NCBI GenBank assembly: GCA_033961575.1
Contig: CM066732.1
Location: 78,496,187-78,560,186, forward strand
DNA: 64,000 nt
DNA from: Aselliscus stoliczkanus
Lineage: Eukaryota > Chordata > Mammalia > Chiroptera > Hipposideridae
Direction: 5' to 3'
The notes beneath the pieces were generated by a model. It made no database searches. It had not been told where the DNA came from and saw only the letters and a list, made by a program, of their open reading frames with translations. This document shows, in pieces, positions 1-11,263 of the stretch. Position 1 is the first letter of the stretch, and each line of letters starts with the position of its first letter. A program made the position numbers and the translations under genes.

Positions 1-1186
1 TCCCTTTTTTCCTCCTTTTGCAGGAAAATGAAACAATTTCTGGGCCACAGGAAATAACACAAGTGTTAGAAAATCTCTGTGCTATGACATAAAAAACGTC
101 ACGTGGATCTCTTCTGAGTCCCATAAATGATGTTAAAGGACAGCAGATGTTCAAAGACTCAGATACTTCAACAAGAAGTAATTGATTTGTACCGGTGAGA
201 GTGCCGACTCCATTTGAGGTTCAGGAAAAACAGGACAGCAGAGTCACACACACAACACTACAATCGATATGTCTGCACACAACTAGCTCCTGGCCTCATT
301 TTGGCAAAAAGAGCAACTGCAAGAAGAGTAATAATGGCAAGAAGTGTGGAAGAAAGGAGACATGAGGGGGGGAAGAAGAAAAAGTGGATAGGACTATTTT
401 ATTTTTAGATTACCAGCAGATTCTACTACAAATAAGTTAAAATATGGGCATGTCAATAATTGGTGGGACAATTTAAGAAAAATCAACAGTTCATAACTGT
501 GGATACACTACTACATGTATGCAAAAATTTATATCATAATGTCATTGGGTAGAAGAAAAAGTTTATAATATTTTTATTTACTTTAAATATAGGCATCATG
601 AGAATGAATCCTGTAATATTTACTTTCTGCCCTAAAAGTACTTTTTCTTAGACTATCCAGTTAAGAGGGATTGTTGGCATTGCTAACTATGAGTGGGCAC
701 ATTAGTGGGCAACGTTTATATAATCCCACCAAAGACTTATCAATTAAGTCCTTCTCAGGATGAAAGCTCGAAAATTAGTTTACAGGGAGTTAAATCAGGA
801 AGAATTTCAAATTTTGTAGATATTTCTCCCTTTGTGGCTTTAATGCAAACGGAGATTCCACCAAACTTTCTGAAGACAATCTATTTGTGTTGTGACATTT
901 CATGACCACGCCTTGAATTTAACGGGGCATAAATAGGATAATACAATCCACTGCATTTAGGAGATTACAAATGTAGTTTTACATGATTTTTTAGACTGAC
1001 AGGTTTTTGGCAACAGTAACTAGGCAGAATGAACTGTTTAATCATTAACAGTGTCAAAAAACATACTTCCTTCCCTTCCTTATGCTCTTCCACCGCCCTT
1101 CTCCAGCCTTGGTTCCCTCATGGCTATATGCCTGTGATGGCTTTCCAGCTGGTTTCCCTATGTTCCCTGATTTTGTTACTTTTTTT
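1..1186. other. Unassigned sequence, no gene seen
   Basis: AT-rich sequence with no splice-framed coding block or repeat family that I recognise. The small ORFs here (up to ~70 codons) have no protein-like features. Confidence 0.5.
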
Positions 1187-1330
1187 TTTTCACTTACAGT
1201 TGACATTCAATATTATATTAGTTTCAGGTAAAGTGGTTAGATATTTATATAATTTATGCAGCGTGAATCAATCTTTTAAAAATACCGTTTCCATAAGTCA
1301 CTTCCAGAGTCAAGAATTTATGAGGCAGTT
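1187..1330 (-). mobile_element. L1 3'-end fragment
   Basis: Read on the minus strand, it ends like Laurasiatherian L1 3'UTRs (CTGAAACTAATATAATATTG...CAACTGT). It is a short remnant. Confidence 0.55.
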
Positions 1331-1439
1331 TCTTAGTAACCTGAGATCGTTGACACATGCATACACAAATACTTATATCTGTGTGTGTGTTTATGTTCTA
1401 ATGCAAATTGTAGCATTCCACACACACTTTTTCTTTTAA

Positions 1440-3215
1440 CAATATAACCCAGTGATCATTCCATTTCAGAAGATACAGAGCTGCTTTATTCTCCTGTAAG
1501 AGCTGCATTATACTCCATTGTACGGATGTTCCACAATTCATTTAACAAGCCTCTGTAGAAGGGGAATGGGGGAGTTGGGTAAGTAGAAGGTGGAAAGACT
1601 TTTTTTTTTCCAAATGAAAGGTTATATTTCTCCAAAGAAGGTTATATTTCATACACACAAAAGAATATGCAGACGTGACTTAAGAAACAAAAAAATACCT
1701 ATGATCCCACCCATCCTCCCAACTTAAAAATAACTAGCTTACCAATACTGTATTTACCTTTTGTGTTCCTTTCCTGCCTCATCCTAGTCTCTCACCCTAG
1801 AAGTAACTCTTACCTGATTTTAATGATTATTCCCATAGGTTTTTAAGATACTTTATCACATATTTATATGGCTAAATCATGTATCAGTTGTTGTTGCTTG
1901 TTTTTGAGCTTTATAAAATGGCACTGCTGTAAATAGTTTTTGCAGTAGCATTGCTGAAACAGGCTTTCTGTACTGTAAATAGTCTTCTGTTACTTGCTGT
2001 TTTCATACATTATGTTCCTAAGATTCATCCATTAAAAAAAAAAGTCGCTGTAGTTCATTCATTATCACTGCTGCATAATATTCTCCTGTGTGACTATATA
2101 CTACAATGAATTTATCTGTTCTTCTGTTGCCAGGCATGTGGGTTATTTGCAGGTTTTTGCTACTCTGAACAGTGCTGCTATGTACCTTGTCTTCTGCCAC
2201 ACGTGAGCAGGAAGTCTTCAAGGAAACACCCAGAACAGAGTAGTAAATTACGACTGCAATAATATAATGAAGTATTCTCCAAACTGGTTGCTTACCATTT
2301 CACCAGCAATGTCTAAAACAAATCCCTTCCAACACTTAGTTTATAAGACTCCTTAATTTTTACAATCCAGTGAGTGTAAATGGCATCTCATTGGTTTTGA
2401 TTTGCATTTTCCTGATTACTTCTGGGATTGAGCTTCTTTTCTTATGTTTATGGGCCATTCATGTTTTCTCTTCTGTGAAATGCCTGTTTTGTGTCTATTG
2501 CCTTGTTTCCAATTAAGTTATCCTTTTTTTTTTATTGATCTGTAGGTGTCCTTGAATTATTCAGAATAACTAGTTATAGGTGCTGCAATATGTTCTCTCA
2601 GCTGATGGCTTATCTCCTCAGTTTCTATATAATGCCATTTACTGAAGAGACATTCTTAATTTTAATGTAGCTAAATATATCAATCTTTTCTTTTATGATT
2701 AGTGTCTTTTGCATCTTGTTTAAGATATTCTTCACTTCTAAGGTCACAAAGGTTCTACATTTTCTTGAAGATTTTATAATTTTACCTTTAAGATGGATTT
2801 TTATGTCATGAGGTAGGGGTCAATTTTTTTCATATGGATAACAAATTTTCCCAGCAGTTTCCCCAGTGATCTGCAATACCCATTTTATCATAAATCAAGT
2901 GTTCAAATATGCCCAGACTGTTTCTATGCTCTCTTTCCTCGATTTTCTATCCCTGTATTAACACCAAACTGTCTTAATTACTATAAATCTATAGTAAGCT
3001 TTGTTATCTGGTAGAGCAAGTTGCCTTCCTCCTCCTCCTTCTGCTTATTTTTCTTCTTCAGGAGTTTTTCAGTTATTTTTGGATCTTTGCTCGTCATACA
3101 ATTTTAAAATCAGTTTGTTAGGCTCTATTAAAAGGGAGAATTATTTTTCATGAAATGCCTTTTTGTACTTTTAAAATTTTGTCTGGAAGGCATGTACTGT
3201 AAATAAAAAATAATT
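1440..3215 (-). mobile_element. Degenerate L1M fragment
   Basis: Minus-strand ancient L1 ORF2 and 3' sequence. It includes the typical landmarks of the last part of ORF2 in reverse, such as a TTGATTTGCATTTTCCTGATTA-type block near 2395-2420 and the 'GGGGTCAATTTTTTTCATATGG' region near 2815. It is full of stops and indels. Confidence 0.65.
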
Positions 3216-4129
3216 TTTATGACTGCTTGTTTGTTGTGTCATGGTCAAACTGTCATTCACATCATTTAAGGCTCTCTAATCTGATCTTTTTTTCCATCCA
3301 TTTACTTTCCAACATGAAGCTTCATCTCTAAGTAGGCCTATTTTCCAATAGCCCCTCCATACACTCATATTCAGCCCACTTGTACCCCCTTTTTGCTTAT
3401 ATCATTTCCTCCTATTCAACCACTTAGTCTTCAAACCTGATTCCAGATCTTTCTCAAATTCACTTCCCTAAAACTACTCATTTGCTTAAAGTCAGAGTTT
3501 GGCTCTTCATTTTAAAATTTCCTTTGTGATAGTTTGGTGTCTTCAATTTAAATATAAGGCCCATAGGGCAAGTATGGGCTGGAAAAGAGCTGAAATCATT
3601 TTGAAGAAATATGAAATCCATGTAAAATGGAGTTTAGACTAATCACTATGGCCGACCTTTGGGTCCAATCACAATAAAGCATTTTAGCTTGGATATGTTG
3701 GCTTTCTTTTGTACTTGATCTAGTTGAGTAACTATGACTAGTAAACTACAAAAGAAAGCCAGCGATTAATGGAATTTATTTGCAAGGGACTTTTACAACA
3801 TCATTTGAAAATACCTTCATCAGCAGAGACAGTCTACAATGTGTCTGTATAGTTCTCCATCTGAAGAGGATGATAAAGAAACAAGCATGTGAACCATAAT
3901 TAAATCCATTAGGCACAAACATGAGAAATAATATTTAAGCAACAGTTCAACAGCTGCAACACCCATATTCTTCAAAATGTTTTTTCAATGCTTGAAATAG
4001 ATCAAGATAATTTATTTCCTATCTTATGTCTCAATTAAAAATAATAAGTAGAAATCATTATTGCTTGATATATTCAGTTTATGAAAGACAGCTGATGTTA
4101 TTGTAAAAGTCCAAACTAACCGCAATATT
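3216..4129. other. Unassigned sequence with one inverted repeat
   Basis: No gene or clear repeat family was recognised. A perfect 14-bp inverted repeat lies at 3700-3713 and 3747-3760. Confidence 0.45.
3700..3760. repeat. 14-bp perfect inverted repeat
   Basis: GGCTTTCTTTTGTA at 3700-3713 is the exact reverse complement of 3747-3760. The 33-nt loop holds a further CTAGT/ACTAG pair. Confidence 0.7.
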
Positions 4130-4138
4130 GGGAGAGAC

Positions 4139-4153
4139 AACCAAGATGGCGCA
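4139..4153 (+). promoter_or_regulatory. L1 5'UTR YY1-like motif
   Basis: CCAAGATGGCG at the 5' end of the element. L1 5'UTRs in other mammals carry an AAGATGGC YY1 site at this place, which sets the transcription start. Confidence 0.5.
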
Positions 4154-5573
4154 GTAGGTAAACGATGCGCTTACCTTCTCTCACAACCACATCAAAATTA
4201 CAACAAATCTACAAAACAAACATTATTGAGAATTGCCTAAAATCAAGCTAAACTGAAGCCTTTCAACTGAGGACACACAGAAGCCACCTTCAGACTGGTA
4301 GGAGGAGCAGAGAGGCGGAACTGGCTGGTCACCTATGCGTGACCATCAAAGATCGGGAGGGTTATTTCAGCTGTGGGGGTCCCCCCCCCCATGCTCCAGG
4401 GAAGCAAGAGTTCCCAGCCCCGGGTTCCAGCCCAGGGAGAGAAGTCCCTATAATTTCCAATTGTGAAAACCAGCGGAGATTGTGACTGAGATTGCGGGCG
4501 GCTGCCCTCCCGGACACTTCTCTTTAAGATACGGGGAGCGGGCGTGCGCGGACTTACCCACCAACGGGAATCACTCGCTCTGAGCTCCAGTGCGGGGGCA
4601 GGAGCTGGAGAGGCGGCGGGAACAGATGGTGGGGAACTAAGTTGTTTGGTTTGGGATGGGGACGGGAGAGGCGGCTTTCTCCTGGATGGCGAAGCTGATG
4701 GAGGCCATTGTTTCTTTGTTGAGCCCTCCCCCTTCCCCACGTGCGGACGCAGGTGGCCACCCCATCTGAGTCTCCGCCTTACGTTCCCAACGACCTGACG
4801 ATTCAAGGCCCTGCTCCGCCCAACATTCTGGCACACCTAGGCCACTTCCAATGGCTTTTTCATGCAGACTGCCTACCTTGGTTCAGGCTGCTTACATTCC
4901 TAAAGTTTCTTAAAGGTTCGCGGAACCCAAACAAGCAACATCTGGCTTGAGCGTGTCCTGTACCTCTGGCTGAGCAGCCCTAAGCCGGCACTAGCAGCAG
5001 TGGCCTTGATTCGCAGCTTGGCCTCTCAAGGCGCTTCCAAGCACAGTGTAGGTGGCAAACATCTGCAGATTTCTTTGTGGCTCCTGCCAGGTGGCCCCAG
5101 GTGGGGAATGGGCTGTGGCTGAACTTGACCTACAGCGGATCCCCTCCAAGGTGGTCCTGGGGCTGGCACCCACAGTAGCCAGCTTCAAAACAAGCTGGAT
5201 CATTACCCAGCTGCCTCCAAGTATGGTACACCCAAGGGGTAGACTGAGCAGGCACCAGAGTCCTGTTGAGGCAGATCCTGCTCCATAGGATCAGCCCCTT
5301 CATAACAACTCTTAGGCCAGTCAAGGCCAGTCCTCACAACCAGTGAGCCCAAGGGTCAGTCCTCACATTGATGAGCAATTATCAACCAAGGCTCAACTAC
5401 AAGAGGAGGGCACACATAACCTGCACAAGGGACATACCTGGAGTACATGGCTCAGGTGACCAGAAAGTCACTGAACCCCACAGCACACCTACTACATAAA
5501 GCCACTCTACTAAGACTGGAAGACATAGCAGCCCAACCTAATACATAGAAACAAACACAGGGAGGCAGCCAAA

Positions 5574-6446
5574 ATGGGGAGGAAAAGAAACATGTCCCAA
5601 ATAAAAGAACAGAACAAAGCTCCAGAAAAAGAACTAAGTGAAATGGAGTTAAGCAATCTATCAGATGCAGAGTTGCAAACACTGGTTATAAGAATGCTCA
5701 ACGATCTCAGGGAGAACTTCAACAGAGAGACAGGAAGCATAAAAATGGAGGTGGAAAACATGAAAAAGAACCAGTCAGAAATAAAGAATGCAATAACGGA
5801 AATGAAGAGTATATTAGAGGGAATCAACAGAGCAGATGAAGCAGAGGATCCAACCAGCAATGTAGAAGATAAGGTAACAGAAAACACCCAACTAGAACAG
5901 CAGAAAGAAAAAAGAATCAAAAATTGAGGAGCGTTTAAGGGGCTTCCAGGATAATATCAAGCATACCAACATTGGCATTATAGGGGTACCAGAAGGAGAA
6001 GAGAGAACAAGGAATTGAAAACCTACTTGAAGAAATAATGACACAAAACTTCCCTAACCTGGTGAAGATATACAAGCCCAGCAACTACAGAGTCCCAAAC
6101 AAGATGAACCCAAAGAGGCCCACACCAAGACACATCATAATTAAAATGCCAGAGGTTAAAGACAAAGAATCTTAAAAGCAGTAAGAGAAAAGCAGTTAGT
6201 TACCTACAAGGAAGCTCCCATAAGACTGTTATCTGATTTCTCAACAGAAACTTTGCAAGCAAGAAGGGAGTGGCAGGAAATATCCAAGGGATGAGAAGCA
6301 GCGCTATACAACCAAGATTGTTCTACCCAGCAAAGCTATTGTTTAGAATTGAAGAACAGGTAAGGAGCTTCCCAGACAAGAAAAAGCTGAAGGAGTTCAT
6401 CACCACCAAACTGGTATTATAAGGAATCTTAGAAAGACTTCTTTAA
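5574..6446 (+). pseudogene. L1/HAL1 ORF1 (RNA-binding chaperone), decayed
   Basis: The first 117 codons are open from an ATG (MGRKRNMSQ...). They form a charged, heptad-rich coiled coil with the LVIRMLNDLREN block seen at the same place in L1 ORF1p. A stop follows at about 5925. After it, other frames carry the RRM and C-terminal domain landmarks: a PRHIIIK-type block near 6125, a LQARREW-like block near 6253 and a YPAKL block near 6328, ending CTTCTTTAA. In intact L1s this protein is a trimeric nucleic-acid chaperone that coats the element RNA. Several frameshifts make this copy non-functional. Confidence 0.8.
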
Positions 6447-7045
6447 GATGGGAGGGAGGTTAAAAATGGGTGAAAGGGGAAGGGATTAAGTAGTACAAAT
6501 TGGTTATTACACAGTAGTCATGGGGATGTAGGGTATAGCATAAGGACTATAGTCAATAATAATGTAATAACTAGGTATGGTGTCAGGTAGGTACTAGGTC
6601 TGTCAGGGTGATGGGAATGGGATTGGGGGCAGGGTGAAAGAGGTGAAGGTATTAAGAAATACAAATTGATAGTTATTACAGTATGGGGAATATAATCAAC
6701 AATGTTGTCTTTACATGTAAGGTGCCAGATGGGCACTGGACTTATCAGGGAGATCGCTTCATAAACTGTGTCGAATGCACTATACCCCTGAAGCTGAAGT
6801 AGAATAATATTGAATGTCAACTATAACTAAATATACAGGTATATATAATCATGGGATGTGGAGTACAACACAGGGAAGATAGTCAATGGTATTGTAACAG
6901 CTATACAAGATGTCAGAAGGGTAGTAGCTTGGGGGGTGGGTTATCACTTTATGAGGGGTTTCAATGTCTAACCATTATGTTGCTTTGTACACCTGACACT
7001 GATAAAAAAATAATGAATAAGTAAATAAATAAATATTACTAATGG

Positions 7046-7800
7046 CATTGGGTACAAATGAGCTGAAACAAAAATTAACAACTACAGAACTTTATCTATA
7101 AAAGATTAAAAATAATAAACAGCAAGAAAGTAGTTTAAAAAAAGATTCAAAACACAACCAGTTTTTGTCTTTTTTTATTATTATTAAGGGATATTCTTTT
7201 GTATTAAGCATCCTTATGTTTTTAACTAGTTACCTGTTGTTACAAACCTGACATTCCCAGGAATAAAAGTCTGCTACTTTTCAACTAATAAATTAAATGT
7301 ATGGCAGGTCAATATTTATATAGGTCATCCAATTTCAGAATTGAGCCAGGTTTTCAAAGCACTGATATACTTTAAAATGAAAATTGGGATTAAATGTTAT
7401 TTAAATAAGGGTTTCTGATTTGGAAAGTGGTTTATGGCCAAATTCTATTGTCACTAAACTCTCTGGAAACTTTAAGCCAAATTACTTAAAAATAGTTTTA
7501 AATGTGAAAACAATTTTGCGGATCATACAATAGGATGTGTAATCTGAAGAAAGCAAATAATTGAATTGATTACCCTTCAAGTTTTAACCTGAACTCCAAA
7601 TGTCAGTAGTCATTCAAACTAACTTACATAAGGAGGAAAGAATGCTCATGTAGTTTTCAATAAAATATCTTTAGTTAAAACAAATGAAGCTTTGAAAAAG
7701 AAATTTGAAAACAACCAGAGATGGAAATCACAACATTTCAGGCATTTAAAAGTTACCTACTATTTCAAAAAGTACAATCCAATATCAGAAAGCAACTCAT
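7046..7800. other. Unassigned AT-rich sequence
   Basis: No gene and no repeat family recognised. Confidence 0.45.
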
Positions 7801-7982
7801 TAATGCATCATTCCTTTATATAGCTTTATTGATGTATAACTGATGCACAATAAAATCCAAATAAAGTGTAGAATTTGATGAGTTTCGACCTACATATACT
7901 CATATACCTGTGAAACCTTCATTATAATCAAGTTAATGAACATTTTTATCACTTCCCAAAGTGTCCTCATTTCCTTTTTCAT

Positions 7983-7985
<3 letters not shown>

Positions 7986-8063
<78 letters not shown>
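7986..8063. repeat. (CT)n microsatellite
   Basis: An almost uninterrupted run of about 39 CT units. Confidence 0.98.
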
Positions 8064-8066
<3 letters not shown>

Positions 8067-8457
8067 ACCCTTTCTCCTTCAATACGCATCTCTAGGCAAC
8101 CACTGACCACCTGTGTTAAGTAGCTAAGGATGCATTTTCTAGAATTGGATACAAACAGTTATACAGGTAACACCTTTGTCTGCCTCTTTCATTCACCATT
8201 ATTAAGATTTATTCACATTACTGTGTCAATAATTCATTCAATTTTATTACTAAGAACTATTCTATTTTATAGATACAGCAAATTTGATTTATCCATTGAC
8301 CTTTTGGTGGACATTTGAGTTGTTTCCAGCTTTAAATATAATAAACAAGGCTGCCAGTAATATCTGCATATGTCTTCATGTAGATACATGTTTTGTTTCT
8401 TTTGGGTAAATATCTAGGAGAAGCATAGTGTAGTAAGTGCAGCTTTAACTTACTTTA

Positions 8458-8575
8458 TTATTTTTTATTTATTTATTTTTGAGGGCAGTGTCACTGGCCC
8501 TCATAAGAGGGACCTGAACCGGGGCCGCTGGCTTCCCAAGCCAGCGCTTAACCGCCGTGCCACTCCGCCGGCCCT
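8458..8575 (-). mobile_element. Short tRNA-derived SINE (head-only type)
   Basis: Minus-strand copy, running from the ccggcc head to GACACTGCCCTC and a T/A-rich tail. It is flanked by a 15-bp target-site duplication, CTTTAACTTACTTTA, at 8443-8457 and 8576-8590. Confidence 0.93.
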
Positions 8576-9191
8576 CTTTAACTTACTTTAGAATGAGCCA
8601 GACTGTTTTCCAAATGGAAGTGTACTATTTTACATTCCCACCAACAGTGTATGAAAGTTGCAGTGGGTCCATGTCATCACCAACACTCAGTATGGTCAAT
8701 CTTTTTCATGGTAGCCATTTCCGTGGCTGTGTAGTGGTATCTCGTGGGGTTTATTTTGCTTATTTCTTTAGTTTTTGCATTTCCCTATTGACTAAAGATG
8801 TTGAGCATTTATCATGTTATTTTTTAATGGTATCTCTTCTTTTGTGAAGTCCCTAGTAACATCCTTTGTCCATTTAAAATTTTTCTTTGTCTTCTTATTA
8901 ATGGGTTGTAAAAGATTTTTATATAATTTAGATACAAATTTTTTGTCAGATATATTTTACAAATGTTTTCTCCCAGTCTGTAAATTGCCTTTTAATTTTC
9001 TTAACTTTGTTTTTTAAACAGCTGTTTTAATTTTGATGAAGTACAATTTATCAAGTTTTTCTTTTATAGTTTTACAGTCATTTTCTGTGCCTTATTTAAG
9101 CAATCTTTGCCTAACTCAAGATCATGAAGATTTTCTCATACGTTTTCCTTCTAGAAGTTTCATAAATTTAGATTTTGCATTAGATATATTT

Positions 9192-9194
9192 TAT

Positions 9195-9226
<32 letters not shown>

Positions 9227-9314
9227 AGTGTCACTGGCCCTCATATGTGGGAACTGAACCGGGGCCGCTGGCTTCCCAAGCCAGCGCTTAACCACCGCGC
9301 CACTCGGCCGGCCC
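9192..9314 (-). mobile_element. Short tRNA-derived SINE
   Basis: Minus-strand head-only copy with a ~27-nt poly(T) (the A tail on its own strand). It is inserted in the same L1M as the copy at 8458. Confidence 0.9.
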
Positions 9315-9425
9315 GACCCATTTCTTAAAATGGGTAAAAGATGTCTAATTATTCAAGCAGGATTGCTGAAAAGATTATCTATTTCTCACTGAATTGCTCT
9401 GACATCTTTGTTGAAAATCAAATTA

Positions 9426-9853
9426 GGGCTGGCCAAGTGGCGCATTGGTTAAGAGCTGGTTTTGGGATGCCAGCGACCCCATTTCAGATCCCACATATGA
9501 GGGCCAGTGACACTGCCCTCTACAGCTAACAACAGCTCAACCTGGAGCTGGGCTGTGCAAGCCTCGGCGATGGTGTAGGCTGCAGCCCCTGCTGCAGGGG
9601 GCTGCCATAGGCTACAGTGAGTGGCCGGCAGCCAGCACGAGCTGCCAATAGCCTCGGTGAGTGACCATCCAGAGGCTGGCAACCGATCTGCCTCACCCAG
9701 GAAGAGCACAATGACGATACCAACATGGGCCAGTGAAGCAACGTCCTCCGCAACTAGACTGAAGAACATGAAGACAGCAACTTGTCTGTTCCCCTTCCCC
9801 AATTCCCCAACGCTGTCCCCCTCCCCCAATTCCCCAATAACATTTAAAAAAAA
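9426..9853 (+). mobile_element. Long T+ SINE (head, body and AATAAA-type tail)
   Basis: A head with degenerate A/B boxes, then a ~300-nt body (CTCTACAGCTAACAACAGCT onward), then the repeated CCCCAATTCCCCAA tail region. The signal is decayed to AATAACATTT here. Near-perfect target-site duplications, AAAATCAAATTA and AAAATCAAGTTA, lie at 9414-9425 and 9854-9865. Confidence 0.93.
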
Positions 9854-10060
9854 AAAATCAAGTTATCATATCTGTATATGCCTGTATCTTTTTAAAAGAT
9901 TTTTATTAAAATATAGCTACCATACAGTATTATATTAGTATCAGGGGTACACCATAGTTATTCAACATTTATATACCTAAAGAAGTGATCATTATGATAA
10001 GTCCAGCAACCACTTGTTTTGGATTTCTTCCGATCAATGCCCAGAAGTGGGATTATGAAG

Positions 10061-10330
10061 TCCTTGTCTCTTGTTATAGTCTTTGTTTTAAAGTCTATTT
10101 TGTCTGGTATAAGTCTTGCTACCCCAGCTTTTTTTGTTTTTTTGTTCCCATTTGCATGAAATATCTTTTCCCCATCTTTTTACTTTCCATCTGTGTGTGT
10201 GTTTCGATCTGAAGTGAGTCTCTTGTAGGCAGTATATGTATGGGTCTTGTTTTCCAATCCATTCAGCCACCCTATGTCTTCTGATTGGAGCATTTAATCC
10301 ATTTACATTGAAAGTAATTGTTGATAGATA
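10061..10330 (-). pseudogene. L1 ORF2 endonuclease-domain fragment
   Basis: On the minus strand this reads MAEWIGKQDPYIYCLQETHF and continues through the RDKE end. QETH contains the catalytic glutamate of the L1 apurinic-like endonuclease. Later parts of the endonuclease and all of the reverse transcriptase are absent, so no enzyme can be made. Confidence 0.8.
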
Positions 10331-10788
10331 TTATTCATATTTTATTTTATTATTCATATTTTTTATCTTTTTTTTTTTAAAAAAGTTCCTCTAAAGTTCT
10401 TTATAGTACTGGTTTGCTGTTGATGAACTCTAGGTTTTTCTTGTCTGGGAAGCTCCTTATCTATCCTGTGATTCTAAATGATAGCTTTGCTGGATAATCT
10501 TGGTTGTAGGTCCTTGCTTTTCATCACTTTGAATATTTGGTGCCAGTCCCTTCTGGCCTGCAGAGTTTCTGTTGAGAGATCAGATGACAGTCTTATGGGA
10601 ACTCTCCTGTAGGTAACTAATTGCTTTTTGCTTTTAAGATTCTTTCCTGTCTTTAACTTTGGGCATTTTAATTATGATGTGTTTTTGTGTGGGTCTCTTT
10701 GGGTTGATCTTATTTGGGAATCACTGCACTTCTGGACTTGAATATCCATTTCTTCTTTTCTCTTTATGAGATACCAATTTGTCCCCAG

Positions 10789-10789
<1 letters not shown>

Positions 10790-10842
<53 letters not shown>
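10790..10842. repeat. (GT)n microsatellite at a SINE tail
   Basis: About 26 GT units directly abutting the SINE tail. The other SINE flank also has CTGTGTGTGTGTG, so the target site was GT-rich or the tract grew from the duplication. Confidence 0.95.
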
Positions 10843-10844
<2 letters not shown>

Positions 10845-11263
10845 AAAGATTTTATTGGGGAATTGGGGGAGAACAGCGTTGGGGAATCGGGGAAGGGGAA
10901 CAGACAAGTTGTTGTCTTTTTGTTCTTCAGTCTAGTTGTGGAGGACGTTGCTTCACTGGCCCATGTTGGTATCGTCACTGCGCTCTTCCCGGATGAGGCA
11001 GATCAGTCACTGGCCTCTGACTGGTCTCTCACTGCGGCTATTGGCAGCTCATGCTGGCTGCCACCCACTCACTGTAGCCTATGGCAGCCCACTGCAGCAG
11101 GGGCTGTAGCCTACACTGTCGCTGGGGCTCGCACAGCCCAGCTCCAGGTGGAGTTGTTGTTAGCTGTAGAGGGCAGTGTCACTGGCCCTCATATGTGGGA
11201 TCCGAACCGGGGCCGTTGGCATCCCAAAACCAGCTCTTAATGAATGCGCCACTCGGCCGGCCC
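10843..11263 (-). mobile_element. Long T+ SINE
   Basis: Full head-body-tail copy on the minus strand, inserted in HAL1 copy 2. The tail AATAAAATCTTTAAA is intact but the poly(A) is replaced by a (CA)n/(GT)n tract. Confidence 0.93.

Larger units (their letters stand above)
4130..7045 (+). mobile_element. Half-L1 (HAL1-type) element, copy 1
   Basis: A 5'-complete L1-derived element. It starts with an AACCAAGATGGCG box, then has a GC-rich ~1.4-kb 5'UTR and a decayed ORF1 (5574-6446), and passes directly into L1 3'UTR sequence with no ORF2. It ends in an A-rich AATAAATAAATAAAT tail. The ORF1-plus-3'UTR layout is that of HAL1 elements, which move with enzymes supplied by full L1s. The 3'UTR block is present in three diverged tandem copies (about 6500-6620, 6630-6830, 6845-7010). 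I could not identify clean target-site duplications. Confidence 0.8.
7801..9413 (-). mobile_element. L1M fragment interrupted by two SINEs
   Basis: Minus-strand old L1 ORF2/3' sequence. It is recognisable from the reverse of the 'target-plate' region near 8100-8340 and the block near 8740-9060. It is split by a (CT)n tract and by SINE insertions at 8458-8575 and ~9192-9314. Confidence 0.65.

Noticed and set aside
1029..1439. 136-codon plus-strand ORF
   Set aside because: Partly covers an antisense L1 3' end; low-complexity hydrophobic sequence with no domain.
4333..4836. 167-codon minus-strand ORF, the longest in the window
   Set aside because: Antisense to the GC-rich 5'UTR of a HAL1. It is Pro/Ser/Arg-rich with no domain, so it is a GC-content shadow.
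10779..11240. 153-codon plus-strand ORF, with similar ORFs at 9449, 26811, 32829 and 42244
   Set aside because: All lie inside the T+ SINE body; the similar proteins only reflect repeated SINE copies.
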